A DNA stretch of 64,000 nucleotides from Plasmopara viticola (Eukaryota > Oomycota > Peronosporomycetes > Peronosporales > Peronosporaceae), in assembly GCA_001695595.3 (NCBI GenBank), contig MBPM02000024.1, forward strand, positions 434,001 to 498,000, given 5' to 3'. Shown here piece by piece: positions 1-11,600 of this stretch. The translations under genes and the position numbers were made by a program. The first letter of the stretch is position 1, and each line of letters starts with the position of its first letter. The notes beneath the pieces were generated by a model. The model did no database searches and was not told where the DNA came from. It worked only from the letters and a program-made list of their open reading frames with translations.

Positions 1-50
1 GTTCTCGTTCGCGCCAGTCTACTCAGCCTGTTGCCCGTCGGTTTGCATCT

Positions 51-1228
51 GTGGTGCAGCGTGCATCTGCCAATCCAGCCCCGACACAACCAACGCAGCC
101 GACGTCCACGACACTTGCCGTGGTTCCAGCCCCGTCATTGGATCTCTCGCTGAGCAGCCGATCAAGTAATTTTATGATTCCACCATTCAGTCCTCTCCGC
201 CGTCCAGCGCTTCTCTCGACCGACACTGCAATTGGGGTTCGTCGCAAGAACAAGCGTACTCGTAGCTCGGATAATTTCACGAGTACTACCCGCAAAGAAC
301 GTCCCAAGGATATGCATGGTGTTAGCACCACCAATTATTTCAGTCTGCTGGAGGAGAGCGAGACGATATACGAACTTGTTGAATTGCCTCTTGGCCCAGA
401 GGCAAGACCCAGCTTTCAGACTAAGCTGACGATCGTCCGCATCCCCGATGCTGTCAAGAATTCGACTGAGGCCTCGCATTTTCTGACCAGGCATCATACC
501 AAGATCGTCAAGACCGCTCAACCCGTTCGAATTCAGAAACAGCAAAAGCTATGCTTGTTGATGTTGCCGAAGCAGAATTAGATCTCCTTCTAGATCGTCT
601 TGAGATAGCAGCGGCTCGCGTCCAATCCGCGCACAAGGTACTCAACCCAGCGACGAATGCCGACAAGCTGATTTAGCTTGCTCGTCAATCACTGCTAGCG
701 CTAGACCACGCAATCCTCGAGCAGATGCGTGATGATGATTGCAACTTCCAAGATGTCGCCCAGCTATTGCTTCTCAACTGTATTTTCGCAGCTTCACAGC
801 CAGCCAAAGACAAGACTTTCACACGAAGTGGATAAACTTTATCGGGTCCAAGCTGCTTCCGAAGCCCAACGATCAAGCCGCATGTGTTGCATCTCTATGG
901 AATACGACGCCTGAAGTGACCGACCTTGTGCGAGCCACGAAGTGGCATTCTTCGAATTGTTGCTCATGTGTACCGCCCCGAATTCTTCCATAAGAATTAT
1001 TGGCTTCAACGCTGCACTAGACTCACGGTCACGTGGATCATTGCGCATCACGCCCGTCTACTACACACCAATATGCTATTAGCACTGTTACGTTCGCGTG
1101 TTTGCGAATTATGTATGCAACAATGGCAGCATCCGCAGTGGCAAGACTCGTTGTGGGATGATCTCGAAGAAATCGAGGGTTGCGGTGATCTTGATATTGA
1201 GACTGCTGTTTTTAAGCTCAAATAATTG
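51..1228 (+). pseudogene. LINE ORF1-like segment, broken
   Basis: The reading frame 51-581 is proline/serine-rich followed by a basic stretch (RRKNKRTRSS) and ends in a stop. Coding-like sequence continues in the same and other frames to about 1228, for example a leucine-rich stretch around 560-800, interrupted by further stops. This is the position expected for the nucleic-acid-binding ORF1 product of a LINE, but I see no zinc knuckle or RRM, so the assignment rests on its location just upstream of the endonuclease. Confidence is moderate that it is LINE-derived and low for any specific function. Confidence 0.45.
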
Positions 1229-1342
1229 ACGAACAGACCAGCCTGGTGGCTGGTCCCCTGATCAACTAAAGTTCCCTCAACACCAGAGATCTCGTGGAAC
1301 GGTGTAAGTGCGTCAACGGTCAACACCAACGGGATCAAGAAA

Positions 1343-2060
1343 AATGACCACCAATTTCTTAACAACCTTTTGTCCAAGTACTACATCATCTGCATTCAAG
1401 AATCCAAGTTTCGTGACCGAGCGCAACTCTCCAAGTTCAAGTTTTTTCTCGACGCCTCATTCCAGCACAAGATGTTCGTAAGTAACTACAACAGCGCCAG
1501 CCAGCACACGACATCTGCACGTAGCGCAGGAGTCGTGACGCGCGCCGATTTTCCAGGATATGCAAACGCCGCATTGGTAGATAAGTTCTTCATCCCCAGC
1601 CGATGCTTGGTTGTGCTTTTCGATGTGGCTGGCCCATTATTGTACGTGCACAACGTTTATGTGTAGTGGATTGTCAAGAGATACAGCGATTCTTCGCTCA
1701 CCTCAGTGCCACCGCGACGTTTGAAGACGAGGCCAGTCCTATTGTGGTGGGTGACTTCAACACCCCCGTGGAACCGACATTGGATGCAAACACCGTCACC
1801 TCACATTAAGACAACGCACAATCTTGCTGTTTGGAATGGCTCGCGACGCTGGGTGCAGTTGATGCGTGGCGGCTAGAATTTGATAGTGCTCGCGTTTACA
1901 CTGGATCACAGCCACACAAAAATCGTTTAGATTACACTTTCTTATCGGATTGTTTCTTCAAAAACGCATACAAAATTTCCAATATTTTGTGCCTATACGT
2001 GCTTGGGATCATCTTGCTCACTCAGTGATGTTTCGTCAACGGGTCCAGGTGCATGGTCGC
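1343..2060 (+). pseudogene. LINE endonuclease domain (APE/exonuclease-endonuclease-phosphatase fold), broken
   Basis: Three consecutive pieces in shifting frames match the APE-type endonuclease of LINEs. At 1370-1400 the text reads IICIQESKF, corresponding to the family's I-x-x-L-Q-E-T/S metal-binding Glu motif. At about 1745-1765 there is V-V-G-D-F-N-T, the conserved G-D-F-N motif. At 1905-1960 there is N-R-L-D-Y-T-F-L-S, the R-I/L-D-Y/F block. In an active element this domain nicks target DNA. Here it is split by stops at 1666, 1809 and 2028, so it is non-functional. Confidence 0.75.
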
Positions 2061-2571
2061 GGTTATTGGAAATTTTGGCGTATCTTTTGGAGTACCCAAT
2101 GGTGGTTATAGCGATCGAGCATGAAGTACCCGATGTGTTAAGTCAACTTCGTGTGTCGTCCAATCCTGGTCGTGTATGGGAAAAGTGGTAACAACGCTTG
2201 AAGTGCCTACTCCGACAGCTCCAAGCAAATTTGCGCGCAAGCAACACAGCACTTGTGGATGCGGCACACAGTGCCCCGGATGCAGCAGCGAGGCGATACA
2301 AGCAGCAATGTGATGTTGCCTTGAAGCATGTATTTAAACAAGCTTTGCGCAAGCACCATGATTCCCTCACGCGCACAAGCCAGTACAAAAACAAGACGAG
2401 ACTTTTGATTTCGAAGCACAGCACATGGAGAAGTCGAATCATTTTTCCTTTCGGTCATTGGATTCCAATGCGTATCGTGTGTCGATCAAAGAAGTTCAGC
2501 TTCCCGATGGTTTTCTGTCTTCAACACCGCAAGACATTACGCTCTAGTTCAAGGACCATTGAGGTTCTGTC

Positions 2572-3930
2572 GTGGGCGATCCGCCCAGTTCTAGTGAGCG
2601 TACGCCGGTGCCAGAAACGCATGCACAAGCGATTCCGCTAGACGCGATTGATCGCCGATTCTGTGAGGAAGACCAAGACATGCTCTCGAGCTCTTTGATA
2701 GTGGATGAGTTTGTCGCCACCATCAACAATATGACTCCCAACTCATCGCCTGGTATGGATGGTCTCACGGCCTCGTTTTACCAAGTCGCCCCGATTATCT
2801 TCGGCGAAGGTCTGTGCATTGTGTATATAAATTACCTGCAATCGGGTCGCCTCTCTCAGTCGCAATGTCAATCTACAATCGCGCTTCTGTACAAGAAAGG
2901 CGATCGAACGTGTCCGGGAAAATACCGGCCTATCGCCTCGATTCGTGTCGACTTGAAGGTTATCTCCAAGACGCTCGCGCTTAGACTGCAGTTGGTACTC
3001 AGCAAGCTAATCCACTCAGACCAGAAGGCATTCGTCAAGGGGCGGTCAATGCATCACCATGGTTGCTTATTCGGTGACTGACCTGGATGCAGAGGCATAT
3101 GCGGTGCCTCGCCTTCGAGAAGGCATATGATCGTGTAAACTGGGACAATATACTCCGTATTTTTAAGCTTATACACTGTGGTAGTGCAAATTTTGCATGG
3201 GTACGTCTCCTCTATACGGACCTAGAGCAAGGCTCATGATCAATGGCAGATTTTGTCTAGGTTTTCATCCTACTCGCCGTGTGAAGCAAGGTGATCCATT
3301 GTCCGCACTGTTGTTTTTGATGGTGATTGAGCCACAAGGGATCCTGCTGCATGCGGATGAAGAGTACTGACCAATTTTGACACAACCACGGGTGTTTTCT
3401 TCGCAGATGACTCGACACTAATAACCAGCTCCATCGCCAACTTTCTGTTTCAGCTTAAATTGGTTCAAGAATATTGTGCAGGGTCCGGAGCAAAATACAA
3501 TCTTGAGAAGTCGACTATAATGGCGTTGAATAACTCGGCCGCGTGTCCACGGGCTCCTGGTCTGCGTTCACTTCGACGTGATGAATATGTAAAGCATTTG
3601 GGGCTCTCCATCAGTCAGGAGCCAGTCAAAGCGGCGAGGATGCGATTTTTGGATGAAAGACTGTTTGATGGATTTCGCCAGTGTTTCCGACGTGCCCGTA
3701 CATTGCGTGGGAGATTACTAGTAGCTCTTACGATGGTGCTGTCTCGGTTGTCGCACTACACGGTGCATGTGAATGTTCCGGCCCCAACAGTCCGCAGGTG
3801 GCAGGCGTTGCCGAACCAGTTTGCGTTGACACGCCGCTATGACCCAGCAAGTAATCATTTCCACTTGATCTCCAAGGAATTTGTGTACCAGCGTCGAGAG
3901 GATGGTGGACTGCAAGACCCGAATTTTTAA
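2572..3930 (+). pseudogene. LINE reverse transcriptase domain, broken
   Basis: The frame 2572-3081 contains the RT finger blocks: S-P-G-M-D-G-L-T-A-S-F-Y, then K-K-G-D, Y-R-P-I-A and D-Q-K-A-F-V-K-G-R, all typical of LINE RTs. A frameshift follows at about 3080. The palm continues in another frame with F-E-K-A-Y-D-R-V-N-W (motif A), then V-K-Q-G-D-P-L-S, and the catalytic motif C F-A-D-D-S at about 3400-3414. The frame 3460-3930 holds the thumb side (N-L-E-K-S, V-K-H-L-G-L). Several in-frame stops show that this copy is dead. Confidence 0.85.
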
Positions 3931-4694
3931 GCCCAATTGAAGAAGCGGCGCCTCCAGATCATGCAACAATTTATTGGTGCAACCCAAACAGCAGAGCGGA
4001 ACTAGACTACACCTGGCATGGTGTTGGCGAAACTGATTTTCCCACACTATGGTCCATGGCATTCGTTGGATCTGTTGACAGTATCCCCGTATCGACATGG
4101 TACAATAGTGCGATTATACGCCATGTCTGCGCGATGGAAACAAACGAGCGAGTGGTGGCATCAAGTCAAGTGGACGGTGACGGACATCGATTTATCAGTT
4201 ACAACAACAAGCTTGGCTGCATGGGACCGACAGCTTGAGTATATGAAACCAACCGTTCGTCCGAGGTGAAGCTAGCTGCAGATCGATTGGTATGTTACCA
4301 GAGCCCGACCAAACTTTCGGATGCATGTTGCGCGCCGATTTCGTCTACGCTGCTTGTTCGACTTCTTTTGCGCGGGTAGTACGAGATCCAGCTCCAGTGT
4401 GTTTGTTGAAACTGTTCGTTGATTACGCTCTACCGCCAATGCCAGTCTATATGCAGTCCATAATATTGAAGAGACTCTACCGCGAGTCTACGCAGCTAGT
4501 AGAGCGAGTGTGTCCGTTGCGTTAACGACGTGAAAGTGTTGGCGATAAGACGTTACTGTATTGTGGCGTTGCGATGTCCACGAGAACGTTCTACCTTCCT
4601 ACCATCTAAAAGGAGCTACTTCTTAGTCTGGTGTGGTCAGCCACGCTAGCGCACAAGCCTCACCCAGTAATCGAGCACTCTAATAGATGACAGA

Positions 4695-5215
4695 GTGGTA
4701 CTGCACAAGTTGCGTGGGTTGTACGTCGGCACAACGCCTGCGCCGTCTCCTGTTACGGATATTTGCAGACCTACATTTCCGTGTGGCTTACCGAGCACCG
4801 ATCCAGAGATCATCTGTTGTGTTCGCGATGGTTGTGCAGCAGTGGAAATGCTTCGCCACTATTTTCTTAATGTACGCTTGCCCGTCGGCTATGGTCGCTG
4901 TTGCAATCCACGTGGATGTGCTTCTTCGAACCGCATCCAGCATGGAGTGATATCGTGACCGCCAAGCTCCCCCTAATGCGATCCGACTTTGGAGAACACA
5001 AGGCTGTGGTGTATGACATGTGGAGTGTACTTTGTGCTGTGATGATGCTCTTCTATGGACCGACCGCAATCGTCGTCTCTACGATAGCCGCCTACCTACA
5101 CCAGTAGTCACAGTGTTTGCGGTGATTCCCACGGCGTTCGTGCACACGTGCGCGACTGCCGCTGAAGGGTCCATACGGTTGAAGATGAAACCGTCTCACT
5201 CAACGCGGTCCTGAA
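4695..5215 (+). pseudogene. LINE ORF2 C-terminal tail (degenerate cysteine/histidine region)
   Basis: Frame 4695-4958 contains cysteine/histidine spacing like the degenerate C-terminal zinc-binding region of LINE ORF2 proteins (C-C-V-R-D-G-C, then a His about ten residues later). The following sequence, in shifting frames to about 5215, includes a W-T-D-R-N-R-R-L-Y segment that resembles the conserved W-x-x-R-N-R-x-x-F tail of oomycete LINEs. It is interrupted by stops. The assignment rests on position and motif resemblance, so confidence is moderate. Confidence 0.5.
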
Positions 5216-5684
5216 CCAAACGAAGAGTGCACGCAACATGGTTTTGTTTATGAAAACGCATGGCACACTGTTTGTGGTCCGCCACAAGCGTGTGGTTTGA
5301 CAATGGCGTTTGGTATTTGGAAAAATCAAAAGCTTCGTGGCTCGCACTACCGCATACTACCGCCCCAGGTTTGAAGCACTTACAAACCAAGACCATCACG
5401 ACATTTCAATTTGTTTATTCGTTGTAGGCATGTAAACTTAAGTCTATAGATAGTGCATTTGGAGAAGTCACTTGTCTAATTGTCATAATAAAGACACTTT
5501 TAACTTACTGAATTGGACTGTTCCAAATCGTCAACGTATCCTATATAATAATACGAATGTAGTCACGTCCAAAACCAGATTTATTTACGGGTAAGTGGCC
5601 GAAGTCTTTTATGAAAGTTGAGGTTGCTACAAATCTGGTTGCAATCACATTTTCCAAGTGTTTGATTTTAGGCTAAGCTTCTAA

Positions 5685-8600
5685 TTAGTCGAGTTTTTCT
5701 TTCGCAGTTGGGATGTGAATAATGTTAATACCAGTGACTTTAATCAGCGTCTCGGGTGACCGCAACACGCGCACAAGTGTTTCAAAAAGGCGGACTTCAT
5801 CCTTCAAATGGCCGACATAGCGTTCCTTTCGGGCAATGTAAATCCCTTCGACAAGTTCCAGCACGTCCTCGGGGTCCGGTAATTCTTCATACTGAATCTG
5901 ATACAATTTGCCTCGAAAGAAGCCCTTTACAGCGCTGCCCACAGTTACCACCACGAAAATGTACACGGCAGTGAGTCCATATGAGCTAATGCCCAGGGTC
6001 GTCAGACCTTGCACGATTTTATCCGATATGGCAACGATACAGAAGGGATACGACGACGAGCAGTAATTTGTGTCGGACGAAGTCACAATGGGCTCAATAG
6101 TCCACCACGTTGATCCATCCGCAGCGTGCTTCATGACGGCCACGGACCGCATTTGCGTAGAACGTTGAAGAACTCCACTATTTGCCGTCAGTTGGACGAC
6201 TGCGGGATATAAATTGTCGATCCGGATCGGAGACAACGTCGCACTGTCATCATTAGTCACTGTCTGTTTGACCATCGGAATGAGTGCATTTCGGTGTTCA
6301 TCGGTCATTTTCACAGAGTATTTCCCCGAGATTGTTTCTTCGTTCTTAGGTCCTGGTCGCGTAAACGTGAACGTGATCGTCCAGTTAAGCGCCTGAGTCG
6401 ATTGTAGCTGCGTCACGAGCAGATTCAAACGCGGGGGAGATAAGTCCCACCCTTCGTACGAAAAGATATCAAATTCGATACATTGCACGGACGCACTCTC
6501 CGTATTCATGTCGACCTCACACGACGGGCTGTTGCTATCACTGTTTGAGTACAATTGATTCATCGTCTCTTGCTTGTCTACAATCCCAAAGACAACAGTC
6601 GTCAACTTCACGTCGTTTGCAGTTGTACTTGGGTTTATTGAACTAAACATGGCCAATGGGCCGACAAGACAAATGAGTAGAAACAGCAACATGATACCAG
6701 CTGACGTGAGCTTTGCCTTCATCGGCTGTCGCTGTTTGCCTTGAAGAATCTCTGCCTGTTCGACTCGTCCTTTCATGTCACCTTTGACGCTGAACAAATG
6801 TGCTGCCGTGTCTTCTAGGAGAACCCAGTGCTGCCAGCTAAGCGACGTTTTAGTGCAAATGTAGTCTAGTAACGCTCGCATTTCAAACAAGAACGGCGCC
6901 TGCATCATCAGTCCAAACAGCGTCTCGCTCAGTGCAGTCACTTTTGTCTCCTCCGTGTAGTTGTAGCGACTACCAAGATAGGCCGGGTACCCATACCGGA
7001 TCTGGAGCGCACCCAGCCAGAGATACAAGCACTGGAAAAGGTAAAACACCACGAGCGCAGGTCGCTGCTGAAAGTAAATGTTCGTGTTGCTCGGCAAAAG
7101 ATACCATACGGTTACGTGCAGCACCATCGTGTACGTATACTGAAGTACCACTTTAAACTTAAGCGACGATGTCACGTACACCACGCGATCCCAAATGATA
7201 AAGATCAGCTCGACGAAAACCAGCAGCACAAGGTAACCCGATAGAAGCGACGAAGACGAGATTCGACTATCGGCATCAGCTACAGAAGTACTGGACGGAT
7301 CTGGCTCGCCCAGCTTCTTATAAAATATCACGGCATATACGGCCGAAAACAAGAGCGCCGAAAGCGAAGCCGTGTAGAAATCGCGGCCAGGTTTCTCCCC
7401 CGTAATTGCTACCTGAATGTCCTTATCCCATTGAGCCGGTGGCTGGCAAATGACAGTCTGGAAATAAGCGTAAAGTCTTGGAAACTTTTTTTCAAACCAA
7501 GACTCCTTCGTACTAGCGCGAACTCCTATCTCTGTGTCATTACCATCTATCTCCACCTGCTCTGAGACAACGTCATCTTTGACTGCTCGAGGAGATTGTG
7601 GCGATAACATTCGGTCAGATGCCTCGTACTCAAGCGGCCGCCGTGACGACGGAGAGTGTGCAACGTTGTCGTCAAAAGTAGTAGAAAGCAATGCCTCCGC
7701 CTTCTTTTCAGCTTCTAACCTCTCCTGTTCCTTGATTTCTTCCAAAACCTGATTCGCCACTTCACTGCCAATGTCTGCATCATCTGAACTCTGAGCACTC
7801 CCGTTAGTAGTAGCTTTATCTACAACTGAAACATGGGAACGACTTCGCTGGGACGATAGTGAGATTTCTTGAGGAACAAGCGAGCGGGAACTTTTTCCAC
7901 GCTCGAACTTCTTTTCGCTCACACGATAATCGTCGAGAAGCGCGTCATCAATCGAGTCGTGAGATGACGAGAACGAAGTCCGTAGTCCTCGCATCGCTTC
8001 GGACTTGTATTTTGACGATGCTTTCTCGCTATCTCCACTGCGCGTCTCTATCCAAAACCCTTGAAGGCGGAGCTCGCGTTGGTGCCACAACAAAAAAAGC
8101 ATGACGTAAAAGTCCCACTGGAGACCATCAAACACCGACGTGACGCTGTCAATCGCAATGCCGTCAAATTTGTACAATCCAAACAAGACCATTGCTTGGA
8201 TCGACTTCGCGTTTGTTGCTGCATCAGTAGCAGTCACGCAGAACGGCTCAATGCTCGGGTAGAAAGAGCCATTCTTTGTCATGCCCGTACAGAAGATTGA
8301 CAATTGGAACACGTAGCGGAGCGCGATGATGCAACATGTCTATAGTTTCAAAAAGAAGAGATGTGCCACTCGTCAGCTTAGTCAATTGCAAAGAATTTGT
8401 TCGTTGGCACGTACATAAGCAAGCAAGTGGGTCCAAACGGTCACAGCCGGGCGTGGGTTCTCAACGATCAAGAACGTAAAAGCAGCGAGTACGTACACCA
8501 TATTCAACAAATCCGCCTGCCAAAAAATCAATAAGTAAGTTGACAGTTCGAAGATTTCAGTAGCTGCTGTACCTGTACGGTGAAACAAATCACCAAGATG

Positions 8601-11600
8601 AGACAGCAGAGGCTACCGCTTTTGCTGCGTACCACGTGAATCACAAGCTGAATCATCTCGGCAATCGACGGCTCGTTCATCTCGTCTGCTTCGTACTGCG
8701 TCATTTCGAGCCTAAATCCGGCATTTTGAAACTTGTACAGGTATCTGTAGATTGGAAGGCGCCATTCAAATCCATTCTTGGCGTCAAATTCCTCGTCTTC
8801 TGGATCCCCAAGAGTGCTTTCGTCGCCCGTGACACTACTCCATTCACTTTTTTCTTCATCATACGGCATGGTGTCATCGATCGAGCGACGAAATGACGCC
8901 GCGTCCCGAGGATCAAGTAATTGGCGGTCCTTCAAGCACGCAAAGATGTTCTCATCGAGAGCTTCAAAAGGGACGGCAAATGCCATCGCAGACAGAAACA
9001 TGTTGAATTCTTTTGACAGCTCAGACTGAAACACGTACTTGACGTCGCCACGGCTGCCAGTATGCCGCACAACGAGTTCAAAGCAGTGAAGAGACGGAGA
9101 TACGTCATCAAACTGCACCTTTTTCTCGCTCAGCTTAAGAGAGACAACGTCACGCCACCGAAACGATGTCTTCAGACGCTTGCGATGCTTCCGACTGCGG
9201 TGTTTCAGAGCCTTTTCTTCGTCTTGGTAAAACACCAAGTGACTCGAGTCAATAACCACGTAGCGGTGCAAATACTTAGCCTTCATCCACGATACGAGAA
9301 TCGCCAAGCGAGGAGCTGGGAGCTTCTCACGGTGGTACTTCATCCAGCCGGCCGTTGTCGTACCGTCCAGATTTAGGGCATACGTTGTGATCGGATCACT
9401 TGCGACACTAAAAGGACCTTCTCCCATTCGAGACACTGCACATACTTTGAACTGGTAGCTGGTACCTGGACGAAGTCCCTCGATCCTAGCTTCGCGACGG
9501 TCACCTGAGATCTCGACAATGTCCCCAAAGTCTCCTAATAGTGTCAGCGACGGAAATTGCTGTCTTGAAATTCGATAATAGCGAATCTTATGATAGCTAT
9601 TGGTTGGCGCCTCCCACGAAATTGTCGCCGAGTTTTGAGATTTCTCGACTGCAATAGGCTTGGACGGAGCCAAAGGTGGCAAGTTGTGGTGAAGTCCGAG
9701 CGCAATGTCCATCAGCTCTTCAACTTTGTGCACGAGCTTAGACACGATAACCTTAAGGCGCTGAATGGCTGCGTTCTTGTCCTTTTTCATCACATACCAC
9801 TGCTCCGTTCGTCGACGATAAAACTCCCGCACAATCTCATCGTGACGAATCGACGCACGCTTCTGTTCACTTTTGATGATGGCAGATACTGTTTGGTATG
9901 TGGGTACAATGAGAATTTCGCACTGGACAGAAATAAGGACGAACAGAGCGATAAGCCCATAAGGGACGCGGTTGGCTTCTACACCAAGAAAATTTGCGAC
10001 AGACATACAGCGATCGTCATTGTCGATTCTCGTTCCAATGAGGCAATTGCTCAACGCAGCGTAGACGTAGGGTGCGTTTATAATGGTAATGATAAACAAG
10101 TGAGCCCAGTTCCACTTTCGCAAGTAGTGAATCCAAGGATTCGAAGGTTCACGTGCTTCGTCTAATCGATACAACATCACAAGCGACCCTAATAAGTACG
10201 CGATCGAAACAGCACCTCCTTGGTTGGCACCGAGCACGAATACCAAGACTAGAAGGAAAGGCAACCAGTAAGCCAAAAAGACATATTCGAGATAATACCA
10301 AATGTACTGCCGCGTCAACAAGTCGTACGTGACTTCTCCGGATGACACAGCAAAAAGAGCTGGCGTTGTGCTGTCGATAGTGCCTTCATCACCTTCGCCA
10401 CTGTGCAAAAGCTTAAGTGCGGACGCAGATTCATCCAAGACTGTAAAATCCTCTTCTTCTTCTTCAGTACACCGGGTTGTATTAGGTAAGAGGTACACAC
10501 TCAAAAGAGTCACAAAGTCAGCCATTAAGCTCCACTTGTTTTGATCGTTCAGCATAAACCATTTCTCATGAGTGTCAGCTATCACTCGCCATGGAAACGT
10601 CTCTTCCATCTCAACATCCATGAACGGAGGCAGCCACAACATAACGGCATACATCAACACAATCACGGACGAAAGTAGCCAAGCCAGAGCCCACCAGCGT
10701 CGACAAACAGTTGTAGGAGCTGCGTACATCATACTGTAGACAATCAAGAGATAAATCAACGCTACAAAGTCTTGGTGAACAAAACACGATACTGTCAGCA
10801 AGAGCATCACCACGTTTACTGATGCCTTGCTGGCATATGTAACCCCAAAATGTTGGAGACGCGAAAAAAAATCTTTATCATCAGACAAGTTTGACGATGT
10901 GTGCTCTTCACGTTTGCTGTCTGACTCCCTGTTCGATTGCGTTTTCTTTTTCGAGCGGCCGAACGCACAATCCTCGTCATTGTACGTGAATGCTCGAGCT
11001 CGATCTTTCAAGTCATCGTTGTCATCATCGACTTGGCAAGAGGAAGTCGGGTGATTTGACTCCGAGTTGTTGGCTGCATACAGAGCATACTGCTCCTCAA
11101 ATCGCGCTGTGAGTTCTTCCAACTCTAGATGACGTCGTGCAGACGACGATGAGTCGAAATACTGCGCCATTCGCTGAAATGAACAGACCAAAATGATCCA
11201 AAACTCACCAGCCAGCAACTTCCAAAGCTTCACCTTCCCTACGCTGTCTCCATACCGTTCACTCAAGCGAATTGTTCCAATCCAGTCGCTGTCGTCGCCA
11301 GGCTTAAACAACACTCCATACTCGGGCTGTTCAGCATTCAAAGTGCTAAGTTGAATAATGTACTTCAAGAGCATCACAAGAGATACAAGCCAAAAGAGAG
11401 GAAACCACAGCTGCTTCCACGCATCACTCAGCGCACGACCGACGATCAATGCAAGAACATAGAGGAAACCAACAAAGCTAATTTGGTCAAGTGCGACCCA
11501 CATTGTCACAATCACTAGCGCCGTCGCACCAAACGAGATCAAAATTTGCTGAATTGCTTCCAGCATCGAGCGAAAATAGTCCGCTGCACGACTTCGACCA

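Larger units (their letters stand above)
1..5400 (+). mobile_element. Degenerate LINE-type (non-LTR) retrotransposon
   Basis: Plus-strand reading frames, broken by many stops and frameshifts, appear in the order expected of a LINE: an N-terminal ORF1-like segment, an APE-type endonuclease, a reverse transcriptase with the catalytic F-A-D-D motif, and a C-terminal cysteine/histidine-containing tail. The left edge lies outside the window. The right edge is uncertain; the last coding-like sequence ends near 5215 and I see no poly(A) tail, so 5400 is only an outer limit. No target-site duplication could be identified. LINEs copy themselves by target-primed reverse transcription; this copy cannot, because neither ORF is open. 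It lies tail-to-tail with the Piezo gene on the opposite strand. Confidence 0.8.
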
